Shown here: positions 55,562-64,000 of the stretch, one piece after another
How the letters are laid out: every line of letters begins with the position of its first letter
Numbering within the stretch: the first letter of the stretch is position 1
Source of the DNA: Streptomyces sp. DG1A-41
Lineage (GTDB): Bacteria > Actinomycetota > Actinomycetes > Streptomycetales > Streptomycetaceae
NCBI RefSeq assembly: GCF_037055355.1
Contig: NZ_CP146350.1
Location: forward strand, 8,083,001 to 8,147,000
Length of the DNA: 64,000 nt
Reading direction: 5' to 3'
The notes under the pieces: model-generated
Seen by the model: only the letters and a program-made list of their open reading frames with translations
What the model was told of the DNA's origin: nothing
The model's database searches: none
Translations under genes and position numbers: made by a program

Positions 55562-56970
55562 CCCACGGCACGGGATCCCGGGGACCGGTCGCGGACGGGC
55601 GGCACACCGTCGTGGTGGGCGGCGGGCTCGCCGGCGTCACCACCGCGCTCGCGCTCGCCGACGCCGGCGTGCGCGTCACCCTGCTGGAGGGCAGGCCGAG
55701 ACTCGGCGGCCTGGCCTTCTCCTTCCAGCGCGGCGAACTGACCGTCGACAACGGACAGCACGTGTACCTGCGCTGCTGCACTGCCTACCGCTGGTTCCTC
55801 GACCGTATCGAGGGCGCGGCGCTGGCTCCGCTCCAGGACCGGCTCGACGTGCCCGTCCTGGACGTCACTCGGCCCGCGGGGCGGCGGCTCGGCAGGCTGC
55901 GGCGCGACGCGCTGCCCGTGCCCCTGCACCTGGGCCGCAGTCTCGCCACCTATCCGCACCTGCCGCTCGCCGACCGGGCCAAGGTGGGCCGGGCCGCGCT
56001 CGCGCTCAAGGGGCTCGACCTCGCCGATCCGGCCCTGGACACGCGGGACTTCGGCAGCTGGCTGGCCGCGCACGGCCAGTCGAAGCGCGCCATCGAGGCC
56101 CTGTGGGACCTGGTCGGGGTCGCCACCCTCAACGCGGTCGCGGGCGACGCATCCCTGGGGCTCGCCGCGATGGTGTTCAAGACCGGTCTGCTGTCCGACC
56201 CGGGCGCGGCCGACATCGGCTGGGCGCGCGTCCCGCTCGGCGACCTGCACGACCGGCTGACCCGCAAGGCGCTCGCCTCCGCGGGCGTCCGTACCGAGGT
56301 CCGTACACGCGTCACCTCCGTCTCCCACGACGGGAACGGCGGGTGGAGCGTCCAGGTTCCCGGCGAGACGCTTCAGGCGGACGCGGTGGTGCTCGCCGTA
56401 CCGCAGCGCGAGGCGCACGACCTGCTGCCCGCGGGCGCCCTCGACGCGCCCGAACGGCTCCTGGAGATCGGCACCGCGCCCATCCTCAACGTCCATGTGG
56501 TGTACGACCGCAAGGTGCTCGGGCGGCCGTTCTTCACCGCCCTCGGCACCCCGGTGCAGTGGGTCTTCGACCGGACCGAGGCGTCCGGGCTGCACCAGGG
56601 GCAGTACCTCGCCCTGTCCCAGTCGGCGGCCCAGGACGAGATCGACGAGCCCGTGGCCGTGCTGCGCGAGCGGTACCTGCCCGAGCTGGAGCGGCTGCTG
56701 CCGCTGACCCGGGGTGCCGAAGTGAAGGACTTCTTCGTCACCCGGGAGCGCACCGCGACGTTCGCTCCCACCCCCGGCGTCGGGCGCCTCAGGCCCGGCG
56801 CCCGCACCAAGGCATCCGGCCTCTACCTGGCCGGAGCGTGGACCGCCACCGGGTGGCCCGCGACCATGGAGAGTGCGGTCCGCAGTGGTGTGAGCGCGGC
56901 GGACGCCGTGCTGGGCGCCCTGGGCCGGCCCCGCCCGCAGCACCTCTTCGAGTTCGAGGAGGCGGCGTGA
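55558..56970 (+). CDS. hpnE: HpnE, hydroxysqualene dehydroxylase (FAD-dependent)
   Basis: 470 aa amine-oxidase/phytoene-desaturase-like flavoprotein. FAD motif VVVGGGLAGVTTALALADAG with ARPRLGG-type second glycine loop (GRPRLGGLAFSF), DNGQHVYLRCC, and the C-terminal LYLAGAWTATGWPATMESAV that closes the FAD site. It reduces hydroxysqualene to squalene. ATG 55558 overlaps the upstream ORF stop; the next gene's first possible start overlaps this stop (TGATG). Confidence 0.95.
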   Translation: MTHGTGSRGPVADGRHTVVVGGGLAGVTTALALADAGVRVTLLEGRPRLGGLAFSFQRGELTVDNGQHVYLRCCTAYRWFLDRIEGAALAPLQDRLDVPVLDVTRPAGRRLGRLRRDALPVPLHLGRSLATYPHLPLADRAKVGRAALALKGLDLADPALDTRDFGSWLAAHGQSKRAIEALWDLVGVATLNAVAGDASLGLAAMVFKTGLLSDPGAADIGWARVPLGDLHDRLTRKALASAGVRTEVRTRVTSVSHDGNGGWSVQVPGETLQADAVVLAVPQREAHDLLPAGALDAPERLLEIGTAPILNVHVVYDRKVLGRPFFTALGTPVQWVFDRTEASGLHQGQYLALSQSAAQDEIDEPVAVLRERYLPELERLLPLTRGAEVKDFFVTRERTATFAPTPGVGRLRPGARTKASGLYLAGAWTATGWPATMESAVRSGVSAADAVLGALGRPRPQHLFEFEEAA

Positions 56971-57035
56971 TGCTCGCTCAACACAGCGCGGCAGGCGGCC
57001 CCCGCACCCCCGGTACCGCAACAAGAGGAGAGACT

Positions 57036-58103
57036 GTGCCCACTGTGCCCCCGGCCTCGAAGACTGCCGAGGCGGTGGACGTGACCGCGCTGCTGGAGCG
57101 CGGCCGGACCCTGGCCACTCCGGTACTGCGGGCGGCCATCGACCGCCTGGCACCTCCCATGGACACTGTTGCCGCCTACCACTTCGGATGGATCGACGCC
57201 CAGGGCCGGCCCGCGGCGGGGGACGGCGGCAAGGCCGTACGCCCCGCCCTCGCGGTGCTGTCCGCCGAGGTCATGTCAGCCGCCCCCGAGACCGGCATCC
57301 CCGGCGCCGTCGCCGTGGAACTCGTCCACAACTTCTCCCTCCTCCACGACGACCTCATGGACGGCGACGAACAGCGCCGCCACCGCGACACGGTCTGGAA
57401 GGTGCACGGCCCCGCACAGGCCATCCTGGTCGGCGACGCCCTGTTCGCCCTCGCGGGCGAAGTACTTCTCGAACTCGGCACCGTCGAGGCCGGCCGCGCC
57501 GCCCGCCGCCTGACCACCGCCACCCGTGCCCTGATCGACGGTCAGGCCCAGGACATCTCCTACGAGCACCGCGACCGCGTCACCGTCGAGGAGTGCCTGG
57601 AGATGGAAGGCAACAAGACAGGCGCCCTGCTCGCCTGCGCCAGCTCCATCGGTGCCGTCCTCGGCGGCGCCGACGACCGCACCGCCGACACGCTGGAGAA
57701 GTACGGCTACCACCTGGGCCTCGCCTTCCAGGCCGTCGACGACCTCCTCGGCATCTGGGGCGACCCGGTCTCCACCGGCAAGCAGACCTGGAGCGACCTG
57801 CGCCAGCGCAAGAAGTCCCTGCCGGTCGTGGCCGCGCTCGCGGCGGGCGGGTCCGCCTCCGAACGGCTCGGCGAACTCCTCGCCGCCGACGCCAAGAGCA
57901 GTGACTTCGAGAACTTCTCCGAGGAGGAGTTCGCGGCCCGGGCCGCCCTCATCGAGGAGGCGGGCGGCCGCGAGTGGACCGCCGACGAGGCACGCCGTCA
58001 GCACACCATCGCCATCGAAGCCCTCGACGCCGTCGACATGCCCGACCGGGTGCGGGAGCAGTTCACGGCGCTCGCGGACTTCGTCGTCGTACGAAAGAGA
58101 TGA
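57036..58103 (+). CDS. Polyprenyl diphosphate synthase (FPP/GGPP type)
   Basis: 355 aa trans-isoprenyl diphosphate synthase. First Asp-rich motif VELVHNFSLLHDDLMDGDEQ with DDxxD, GGKAVRPAL for IPP binding, and second motif LAFQAVDDLLGIWGD. GTG 57036 is preferred because AGAGGAGAG lies just upstream; ATG 56970, overlapping the hpnE stop, would add 22 residues of low complexity. In this operon it should supply FPP for squalene formation; product chain length cannot be fixed from sequence. Confidence 0.92.
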   Translation: MPTVPPASKTAEAVDVTALLERGRTLATPVLRAAIDRLAPPMDTVAAYHFGWIDAQGRPAAGDGGKAVRPALAVLSAEVMSAAPETGIPGAVAVELVHNFSLLHDDLMDGDEQRRHRDTVWKVHGPAQAILVGDALFALAGEVLLELGTVEAGRAARRLTTATRALIDGQAQDISYEHRDRVTVEECLEMEGNKTGALLACASSIGAVLGGADDRTADTLEKYGYHLGLAFQAVDDLLGIWGDPVSTGKQTWSDLRQRKKSLPVVAALAAGGSASERLGELLAADAKSSDFENFSEEEFAARAALIEEAGGREWTADEARRQHTIAIEALDAVDMPDRVREQFTALADFVVVRKR

Positions 58104-58136
58104 TCACTATCGGTCGAATAGCCCTCGCGTAGTCGC

Positions 58137-58172
58137 CGGCCGGTGCCGCGAGACACCACGGAGCACCGGCCG
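58137..58172 (+). other. Intra-operon hairpin between the prenyl synthase and shc
   Basis: CGGCCGGTGC pairs perfectly with GCACCGGCCG across 16 bases. It sits 34 bases after the prenyl-synthase stop and 53 bases before shc, in the longest gap of the operon. It may be an attenuator or an mRNA-processing/stability hairpin that sets shc expression apart. Confidence 0.55.
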
Positions 58173-58225
58173 ACGGCGGACCCACAGCAGCTGCACACCT
58201 TGCACCACTGCACGAAGGGGAAGCC

Positions 58226-60262
58226 ATGACAGCGACGACCGACGGAAGCACCGGGGCCCTGCCGCCCCGCGCCGCCGCGGCCAGCGAAACCGACACCGAC
58301 ACCCCCGTGGCGGCCGGGGTACCAGAAGCCGCCGCCCGCGCCGTGCAGCGCGCCACGGACTTCCTGCTCTCGCGCCAGGACGCCCAGGGCTGGTGGAAGG
58401 GCGACCTCGAGACCAACGTCACGATGGACGCCGAGGACCTGATGCTCCGCCAGTTCCTGGGCATCCGCGACGAGAGGATCACGCAGGCCGCCTCCCTCTT
58501 CATCCGCGGCGAGCAGCGCGAGGACGGCACCTGGGCCACCTTCTACGGCGGCCCCGGCGAACTCTCCGCCACCATCGAGGCCTACGTCGCCCTCCGCCTG
58601 GCCGGCGACGAGCCCGGCGCACCGCACATGGCCAAGGCCTCCGCCTGGATCCGCGAGCAGGGCGGCATCGCCGCCGCCCGGGTTTTCACCCGGATCTGGC
58701 TGGCCCTGTTCGGCTGGTGGAAGTGGGAGGACCTGCCCGAACTTCCCCCGGAGCTCATCTACTTCCCGAAGTGGATGCCGCTCAACATCTACGACTTCGG
58801 CTGCTGGGCCCGGCAGACCATCGTCCCGCTGACGATCGTCTCCGCGAAGCGGCCGGTACGCCCCGCGCCCTTCCCGCTGGACGAGCTGCACACCGACCCG
58901 GCCCACCCGAACCCCGCCAAGCCCCTTGCCCCGGCGTTCAGTTGGGACGGCGCCTTCCAGCGCATGGACAAGGGCCTGCACGCCCTGCGGAAGGTCGCGC
59001 CGCGCCGGCTGCGCAGAGCCGCGATGAACAGCGCCGCCCGCTGGATCATCGAGCGGCAGGAGAACGACGGCTGCTGGGGCGGCATCCAGCCCCCGGCCGT
59101 GTACTCGATCATCGCCCTGCACCTGCTCGGCTACGACCTCCAGCACCCCGTGATGCGCGAGGGGCTCGCGTCGCTGGACCGGTTCGCCGTGTGGCGCGAG
59201 GACGGGGCCCGGATGATCGAGGCCTGCCAGTCGCCGGTGTGGGACACCTGCCTGGCCGCGATCGCGTTGGTCGACGCCGGACTGCCCGCCGACCACCCGC
59301 AGTTGGTGAAGGCCGCGGACTGGATGCTGGGCGAGGAGATCGTCCGGCCCGGTGACTGGTCGGTGCAGAGGCCCGGACTGCCCCCCGGGGGCTGGGCGTT
59401 CGAGTTCCACAACGACAACTACCCCGACATCGACGACACCGCCGAGGTGATCCTGGCGCTGCGCCGGATCGCCCACCACGACCCGGCGCGGGCCGACAAG
59501 GCCGTCGGGCGCGGAGTGCGCTGGACGCTCGGCATGCAGTCGAAGAACGGCGCGTGGGCCGCCTTCGACGTCGACAACACCAGCCCGTTCCCGAACCGGC
59601 TGCCGTTCTGCGACTTCGGCGAGGTCATCGACCCGCCCTCCGCCGACGTCACCGCCCACGTCGTCGAGATGCTCGCGGTGGAGGGCCTCGCCCACGACCC
59701 GCGCACCCGGCGCGGCATCGAGTGGCTGCTGGCCGAACAGGAGCCTGACGGCTCGTGGTTCGGGCGCTGGGGCGTCAACTACGTCTACGGCACCGGGTCC
59801 GTCGTACCCGCCCTGGTCGCCGCGGGCATCCCCGCCGCGCACCCGGCGATCCGCCGGGCCGTGACCTGGCTGGAGTCGGTCCAGAACGACGACGGCGGCT
59901 GGGGCGAGGACCTGCGCTCATACAAGTACGTCAAGGAGTGGAGCGGCAGGGGGGCCTCGACCGCCTCCCAGACGGCGTGGGCCCTGATGGCCCTGCTCGC
60001 GGCGGGGGAGCGGGACTCCAAGGCCGTCGAACGCGGCATCGAGTGGCTCGCCGCCACCCAGCGGGAGGACGGTTCCTGGGACGAGCCGTACTTCACGGGG
60101 ACGGGCTTCCCGTGGGACTTCTCGATCAACTACCACCTCTACCGGCAGGTGTTCCCGCTCACCGCGCTCGGCCGGTACCTGCACGGAGAGCCCTTCGCCG
60201 ACCTGCAACAAGGCGGCGGGGCGGCCGGGATGCCGCTCGCCGAGGCCAAGGGAGCTGAATGA
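58226..60262 (+). CDS. shc: Squalene-hopene cyclase
   Basis: 678 aa, membrane-associated class II triterpene cyclase converting squalene to hopene/hopanol. The protonating DxDD motif is Asp401-x-Asp403-Asp404 in YPDIDDTAEV. Several QW repeats are visible: QDAQGWWKGD, QENDGCWGGI, QSKNGAWAAF, QEPDGSWFGRWG, QNDDGGWGED and QREDGSWDEP. A disordered N-terminus of ~30 residues precedes the first helix. GAAGGGGAAG precedes ATG 58226. The stop overlaps hpnG by four bases (ATGA). Confidence 0.97.
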   Translation: MTATTDGSTGALPPRAAAASETDTDTPVAAGVPEAAARAVQRATDFLLSRQDAQGWWKGDLETNVTMDAEDLMLRQFLGIRDERITQAASLFIRGEQREDGTWATFYGGPGELSATIEAYVALRLAGDEPGAPHMAKASAWIREQGGIAAARVFTRIWLALFGWWKWEDLPELPPELIYFPKWMPLNIYDFGCWARQTIVPLTIVSAKRPVRPAPFPLDELHTDPAHPNPAKPLAPAFSWDGAFQRMDKGLHALRKVAPRRLRRAAMNSAARWIIERQENDGCWGGIQPPAVYSIIALHLLGYDLQHPVMREGLASLDRFAVWREDGARMIEACQSPVWDTCLAAIALVDAGLPADHPQLVKAADWMLGEEIVRPGDWSVQRPGLPPGGWAFEFHNDNYPDIDDTAEVILALRRIAHHDPARADKAVGRGVRWTLGMQSKNGAWAAFDVDNTSPFPNRLPFCDFGEVIDPPSADVTAHVVEMLAVEGLAHDPRTRRGIEWLLAEQEPDGSWFGRWGVNYVYGTGSVVPALVAAGIPAAHPAIRRAVTWLESVQNDDGGWGEDLRSYKYVKEWSGRGASTASQTAWALMALLAAGERDSKAVERGIEWLAATQREDGSWDEPYFTGTGFPWDFSINYHLYRQVFPLTALGRYLHGEPFADLQQGGGAAGMPLAEAKGAE

Positions 60263-60900
60263 GCACGCAGCCCGCTCCGGCCCCGCTGCTGATCGCCTGC
60301 GCGCTCGGCATCGAGCAGCTCGCCCTGCGCGCGGGGGACCGTGGCGGCGCCGGCGGGCCGGTCACCGTGCTGCGGACCGGCATGGGGCCGGCGGCGGCCG
60401 AGCGGTCCGTCACCCGGATGCTCGCCGACCCGGCCCTGCGCGACGCCGCCGTCCTGGCCACCGGCTTCTGCGCGGGGCTCGCGCCCGGCATGCACCCCGG
60501 TGACCTGGTCGTCGCCGAGGAGACCCGCGACCCGCGCGGTGCGACCGCGTGCGTCGGGACCGACCTGCTGGTCAAGGAGCTGGCCCGCGCGGTGCCCGGG
60601 CGGACCGTGCACACCGGGCCGCTCACCGGCTCCGACCACGTCGTGCGCGGTCACGAACGGTCCGATCTGCGCGCGACCGGCGCGATCGCGGTCGACATGG
60701 AGTCGGCGGCCACGCTTCTGAGCGCCGTGCGCGGGGGCGAGCGCCCGGTTGCGGCCGTCCGGGTGGTCGTGGACGCTCCAGAACATGAACTCGTCCGGAT
60801 CGGCACGGTGCGCGGTGGAATATCGGCTTTCCGTGTCCTTCGTTCCGTCCTTCCCGCTTTCTTCGAATGGCACCGTTCCTTGCTGCTCCCCAGGAGGTGA
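60259..60900 (+). CDS. hpnG: HpnG, adenosylhopane nucleosidase
   Basis: 213 aa of the purine-nucleoside-phosphorylase/MTAN fold. LIACALGIEQLALRAG, VLRTGMGPAAAERSV (phosphate/ribose loop), GFCAGLAPGMHPGDLVVAEE and AVDMESAATLLSAV with the ribose-binding Glu. It removes adenine from adenosylhopane made by HpnH, giving ribosylhopane. Coupled to shc by ATGA; hpnH starts five bases downstream. Confidence 0.92.
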   Translation: MSTQPAPAPLLIACALGIEQLALRAGDRGGAGGPVTVLRTGMGPAAAERSVTRMLADPALRDAAVLATGFCAGLAPGMHPGDLVVAEETRDPRGATACVGTDLLVKELARAVPGRTVHTGPLTGSDHVVRGHERSDLRATGAIAVDMESAATLLSAVRGGERPVAAVRVVVDAPEHELVRIGTVRGGISAFRVLRSVLPAFFEWHRSLLLPRR

Positions 60901-60905
60901 GCCAG

Positions 60906-61928
60906 ATGGCCATGCCGCTCCGACAGTCCATCAAGGTCGCTACGTACTTGGCTGAACAGAAGCTTCGCCGGCGGGACAAGTTCCCGCTCATCGTCGAGCT
61001 GGAGCCGCTGTACGCCTGCAACCTCAAGTGCGAGGGGTGCGGCAAGATCCAGCACCCGGCCGGGGTGCTCAAGCAGCGGATGCCGGTCGCCCAGGCCGTG
61101 GGGGCGGTGCTGGAGTCCGGTGCCCCCATGGTGTCCATCGCAGGTGGCGAGCCGCTGATGCACCCGCAGATCGACGAGATCGTGCGTCAGCTGGTGGCCA
61201 AGCGGAAGTACGTTTTCCTGTGCACCAACGCCCTGCTCCTGCGCAAGAAGATGGACAAGTTCAAGCCCTCCCCGTACTTCGCCTTCGCGGTGCACATCGA
61301 CGGGCTGCGGGAGCGGCACGACGAGTCGGTGGCGAAGGAGGGTGTGTTCGACGAGGCGGTGGAGGCCATCAAGGAGGCCAAGCGGCGCGGCTTCCGGGTG
61401 ACCACCAACTCGACCTTCTTCAACACCGACACCCCGCAGACCATCATCGAGGTGCTTAACTTCCTCAACGACGACCTCCAGGTCGACGAGATGATGATCT
61501 CGCCCGCCTACGCCTACGAGAAGGCCCCCGACCAGGAGCACTTCCTGGGCGTGGAGCAGACCCGCGAGCTGTTCAAGAAAGCCTTCGCGGGCGGCAACCG
61601 GCGGCGCTGGCGGCTCAATCACTCGCCGCTCTTCCTGGACTTCCTGGAGGGCAAGGTCGACTTCCCGTGCACCGCCTGGGCGATCCCGAACTACTCGCTC
61701 TTCGGCTGGCAGCGCCCCTGCTACCTGATGAGCGACGGCTACGTGCCGACGTACCGGGAGCTGGTCGAGGACACCGACTGGGACAAGTACGGCCGCGGCA
61801 AGGACCCGCGCTGCGCCAACTGCATGGCGCACTGCGGTTACGAGCCCACCGCCGTCCTCGCCACCATGGGGTCGCTGAAGGAGTCCCTGCGCGCCATGCG
61901 CGAGACGGTCTCCGGAAACCGGGAGTGA
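60906..61928 (+). CDS. hpnH: HpnH, radical SAM adenosylhopane synthase
   Basis: 340 aa. The iron-sulfur cluster motif is Cys38-x3-Cys42-x2-Cys45 in [26 protein letters not shown] and [14 protein letters not shown] follow as in HpnH. A C-terminal Cys cluster ([12 protein letters not shown]) may bind a further metal site. It adds the 5'-deoxyadenosyl radical to diploptene to give adenosylhopane. ATG 60906 has AGGAGG eight bases upstream. Confidence 0.96.
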   Translation: MAMPLRQSIKVATYLAEQKLRRRDKFPLIVELEPLYACNLKCEGCGKIQHPAGVLKQRMPVAQAVGAVLESGAPMVSIAGGEPLMHPQIDEIVRQLVAKRKYVFLCTNALLLRKKMDKFKPSPYFAFAVHIDGLRERHDESVAKEGVFDEAVEAIKEAKRRGFRVTTNSTFFNTDTPQTIIEVLNFLNDDLQVDEMMISPAYAYEKAPDQEHFLGVEQTRELFKKAFAGGNRRRWRLNHSPLFLDFLEGKVDFPCTAWAIPNYSLFGWQRPCYLMSDGYVPTYRELVEDTDWDKYGRGKDPRCANCMAHCGYEPTAVLATMGSLKESLRAMRETVSGNRE

Positions 61929-61932
61929 CGCC

Positions 61933-63090
61933 ATGACCTCCGTCCCGCTGGGCGTTCCCGAGGTACCGGTCCGGCCGATCGCGCAGCGGCGCGTCTCGCG
62001 CCGGATCCAGGTCGGTCCGGTGGCGGTCGGGGGCGGGGCCCCGGTGTCGGTGCAGTCGATGACGACGACCCGTACGTCGGACATCGGCGCCACCTTGCAG
62101 CAGATCGCCGAACTCACCGCGTCCGGCTGCCAGATCGTCCGGGTCGCCTGCCCGACCCAGGACGACGCGGACGCGCTCGCGACCATCGCGCGCAAGTCGC
62201 AGATCCCGGTGATCGCGGACATCCACTTCCAGCCGAAGTACGTCTTCGCGGCCATCGAGGCGGGCTGCGCCGCCGTGCGCGTCAACCCCGGCAACATCAA
62301 GCAGTTCGACGACCGGGTCAAGGAGATCGCGCAGGCCGCCAAGGACCACGGCACCCCGATCCGGATCGGCGTCAACGCCGGGTCGCTGGACCGGCGGCTG
62401 CTGACGAAGTACGGCAAGGCGACCCCCGAGGCGCTCGTGGAGAGCGCGCTGTGGGAGGCGTCCCTGTTTGAGGAGCACGACTTCCGGGACATCAAGATCT
62501 CCGTCAAGCACAACGACCCGGTCGTGATGATCGAGGCGTACCGGCAGCTCGCCGAGCAGTGCGACTACCCGCTGCACCTGGGCGTGACGGAGGCCGGTCC
62601 GGCGTTCCAGGGCACGATCAAGTCGGCGGTGGCCTTCGGCGCGCTGCTGTCGCGGGGCATCGGCGACACCATCCGGGTGTCGCTGTCGGCGCCGCCGGCC
62701 GAGGAGGTCAAGGTCGGCAATCAGATCCTTGAGTCGCTGGGGCTGAGGCAGCGGCGGCTGGAGATCGTGTCCTGCCCGTCGTGCGGACGTGCGCAGGTCG
62801 ACGTCTACAAGCTCGCCGACGAGGTCACGGCCGGACTCGAGGGCATGGAAGTGCCGTTGCGGGTCGCCGTCATGGGGTGTGTGGTCAACGGACCCGGCGA
62901 GGCGCGGGAGGCCGACCTGGGGGTGGCCTCCGGCAACGGCAAGGGGCAGATCTTCGTCAAGGGCGAGGTCATCAAGACCGTCCCCGAGTCCAAGATCGTC
63001 GAGACGCTGATCGAAGAGGCGATGAAGCTCGCCGAGCAGATGGAGCAGGACGGCGTGGGGTCGGGGGAGCCGGCCGTCACCGTGAGTTGA
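61933..63090 (+). CDS. ispG: IspG, 4-hydroxy-3-methylbut-2-enyl diphosphate synthase
   Basis: 385 aa. Penultimate MEP-pathway enzyme, reducing MEcPP to HMBPP with a [4Fe-4S] cluster. TIM-barrel part: [32 protein letters not shown] and [14 protein letters not shown]. Cluster ligands Cys281, Cys284 (SCPSCGR) and Cys316 ([12 protein letters not shown]), with the Glu four residues on as the fourth ligand. It starts four bases after hpnH, so precursor supply is tied to hopanoid synthesis. Streptomyces usually have a second ispG elsewhere. Confidence 0.97.
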   Translation: MTSVPLGVPEVPVRPIAQRRVSRRIQVGPVAVGGGAPVSVQSMTTTRTSDIGATLQQIAELTASGCQIVRVACPTQDDADALATIARKSQIPVIADIHFQPKYVFAAIEAGCAAVRVNPGNIKQFDDRVKEIAQAAKDHGTPIRIGVNAGSLDRRLLTKYGKATPEALVESALWEASLFEEHDFRDIKISVKHNDPVVMIEAYRQLAEQCDYPLHLGVTEAGPAFQGTIKSAVAFGALLSRGIGDTIRVSLSAPPAEEVKVGNQILESLGLRQRRLEIVSCPSCGRAQVDVYKLADEVTAGLEGMEVPLRVAVMGCVVNGPGEAREADLGVASGNGKGQIFVKGEVIKTVPESKIVETLIEEAMKLAEQMEQDGVGSGEPAVTVS

Positions 63091-63118
63091 AAAGCACGGA
63101 ACCGAAGGGGGCCCGAGC

Positions 63119-64000
63119 GTGACGATTCTGGAGAGCATCCGGGGACCACGCGACCTGAAGGCGCTGTCCGAGGCGGAACTCGACGAACTGTCCGACGAGA
63201 TCAGGGAGTTCCTGGTGCACGCGGTCGCCAGGACCGGGGGCCATCTGGGGCCCAACCTGGGGGTGGTGGAGCTCACCGTCGCCCTGCACCGGGTCTTCGA
63301 GTCGCCGGTCGACCGCATCCTGTGGGACACCGGCCACCAGAGCTACGTCCACAAACTGCTGACCGGACGCCAGGACTTCTCCAAGCTGCGCGGCAAGGGC
63401 GGCCTGTCCGGCTACCCCTCGCGCGAGGAGTCCGAGCACGACGTCATCGAGAACAGCCACGCCTCCACCTCGCTCGGCTGGGCCGACGGGCTCGCCAAGG
63501 CCTGCCAGGTGCGCGGGGAGAAGGGACATGTCGTCGCGGTGATCGGCGACGGAGCCCTGACCGGCGGCATGGCCTGGGAGGCGCTGAACAACATCGCGGC
63601 CGCCAAGAACCGGCCGCTGATCATCGTCGTCAACGACAACGAACGCTCCTACGCCCCGACCATAGGCGGTCTCGCCAACCACCTCGCGACGCTGCGCACG
63701 ACCGACGGCTACGAGCGGGTCCTGGCCTGGGGCAAGGACGTGCTCCAGGCCACGCCCCTGGTCGGCAACACCCTCTACGAGGCCCTGCACGGCGCGAAGA
63801 AGGGCTTCAAGGACGCGTTCGCCCCGCAGGGCCTGTTCGAGGACCTGGGCCTGAAGTACGTCGGCCCGATCGACGGGCACGACATCGGTGCCGTGGAGTC
63901 CGCGCTGCGGCGCGCCAAACGCTTCCACGGACCGGTCCTCGTCCACTGCCTCACGGAGAAGGGCCGCGGCTACGAACCGGCCCTCGCCCACGAGGAGGAC
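63119..64000 (+). CDS. dxs: 1-deoxy-D-xylulose-5-phosphate synthase, 5' part (runs off window)
   Basis: 294 codons present of an expected ~640. First enzyme of the MEP pathway, joining pyruvate and glyceraldehyde-3-phosphate with thiamine diphosphate. Visible motifs: [46 protein letters not shown] and the TPP motif [18 protein letters not shown] with NDNERSY. GTG 63119 has AAGGGGG eight bases upstream and lies 28 bases after ispG. Continues past the right edge without a stop. Confidence 0.97.
   Translation, partial: MTILESIRGPRDLKALSEAELDELSDEIREFLVHAVARTGGHLGPNLGVVELTVALHRVFESPVDRILWDTGHQSYVHKLLTGRQDFSKLRGKGGLSGYPSREESEHDVIENSHASTSLGWADGLAKACQVRGEKGHVVAVIGDGALTGGMAWEALNNIAAAKNRPLIIVVNDNERSYAPTIGGLANHLATLRTTDGYERVLAWGKDVLQATPLVGNTLYEALHGAKKGFKDAFAPQGLFEDLGLKYVGPIDGHDIGAVESALRRAKRFHGPVLVHCLTEKGRGYEPALAHEED

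Overview
The window is high-GC actinobacterial DNA, almost certainly from a Streptomyces chromosome. Evidence for this: extreme GC at third codon positions; frequent GTG and TTG starts; an SsgA-family sporulation protein; two genes carrying the rare TTA (bldA) codon; and a hopanoid operon in the order hpnC-hpnD-(unknown ORF)-hpnE-polyprenyl synthase-shc-hpnG-hpnH-ispG-dxs, which matches the known Streptomyces coelicolor cluster. No rRNA, tRNA, CRISPR array, transposase or phage gene was seen.

Layout. 1-289: degenerate ~89-bp tandem repeat running off the left edge. 0.4-5 kb: TTA-containing Orn/Lys/Arg decarboxylase, a small secreted two-module Cys protein, and a TTA-containing binding-protein-like gene without signal peptide. 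4.7-8.9 kb: UvrA-like ATPase (frameshifted) and an ABC-F ATPase with a long structured leader, a possible antibiotic-response unit. 8.9-13.9 kb: GPP34-like protein, broken PEP-mutase/isocitrate-lyase relative, SsgD-like protein, secreted beta-propeller, endonuclease V and small proteins. 14-21 kb: saccharopine-dehydrogenase-like oxidoreductase, YjbR protein, a fatty-acid operon (CoA transferase, thiolase, FadB-like) and a MerR regulator with an internal 42-bp minisatellite. 21-29.5 kb: amino-acid permease, macrodomain protein, arginase and three secreted peptidases (M1, S15, M14). 29.6-36 kb: BCCT transporter, D-amino-acid oxidase, an unknown protein, a second ABC-F and a glycolipid-binding-like protein. 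36-46 kb: Tex, LPFR small protein, an SCO6745-like protein, decayed GlxA/DJ-1 genes, enoyl-CoA hydratase, HATPase, idi, CDF metal exporter and galE.

45.8-52.9 kb is one tightly overlapping operon: CDP-alcohol phosphatidyltransferase, sugar-phosphate-type nucleotidyltransferase, glycerol-1-phosphate-dehydrogenase-like enzyme, second CDP-alcohol phosphatidyltransferase, family 2 glycosyltransferase and a TagGH-type ABC exporter. I infer synthesis and export of a phospho-polyol surface polymer or phosphoglycolipid, possibly built on sn-glycerol-1-phosphate. It ends at a strong terminator, and the hopanoid operon follows. In that operon hpnC/D/E convert two FPP to squalene, shc cyclises it, hpnH and hpnG start side-chain addition, and ispG and dxs feed the MEP precursor pathway. 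idi lies 10 kb upstream.

Several genes are interrupted by frameshifts (UvrA-like, PEPM-like, GlxA-like, first CDP-alcohol transferase, hpnC). Some are one-base losses in G/C runs and may be sequence errors; the GlxA/DJ-1 region is real decay. The least explained items are the repeat-containing ORF locked between hpnD and hpnE, the glycerol-1-phosphate operon, the ABC-F leader and the MerR minisatellite.
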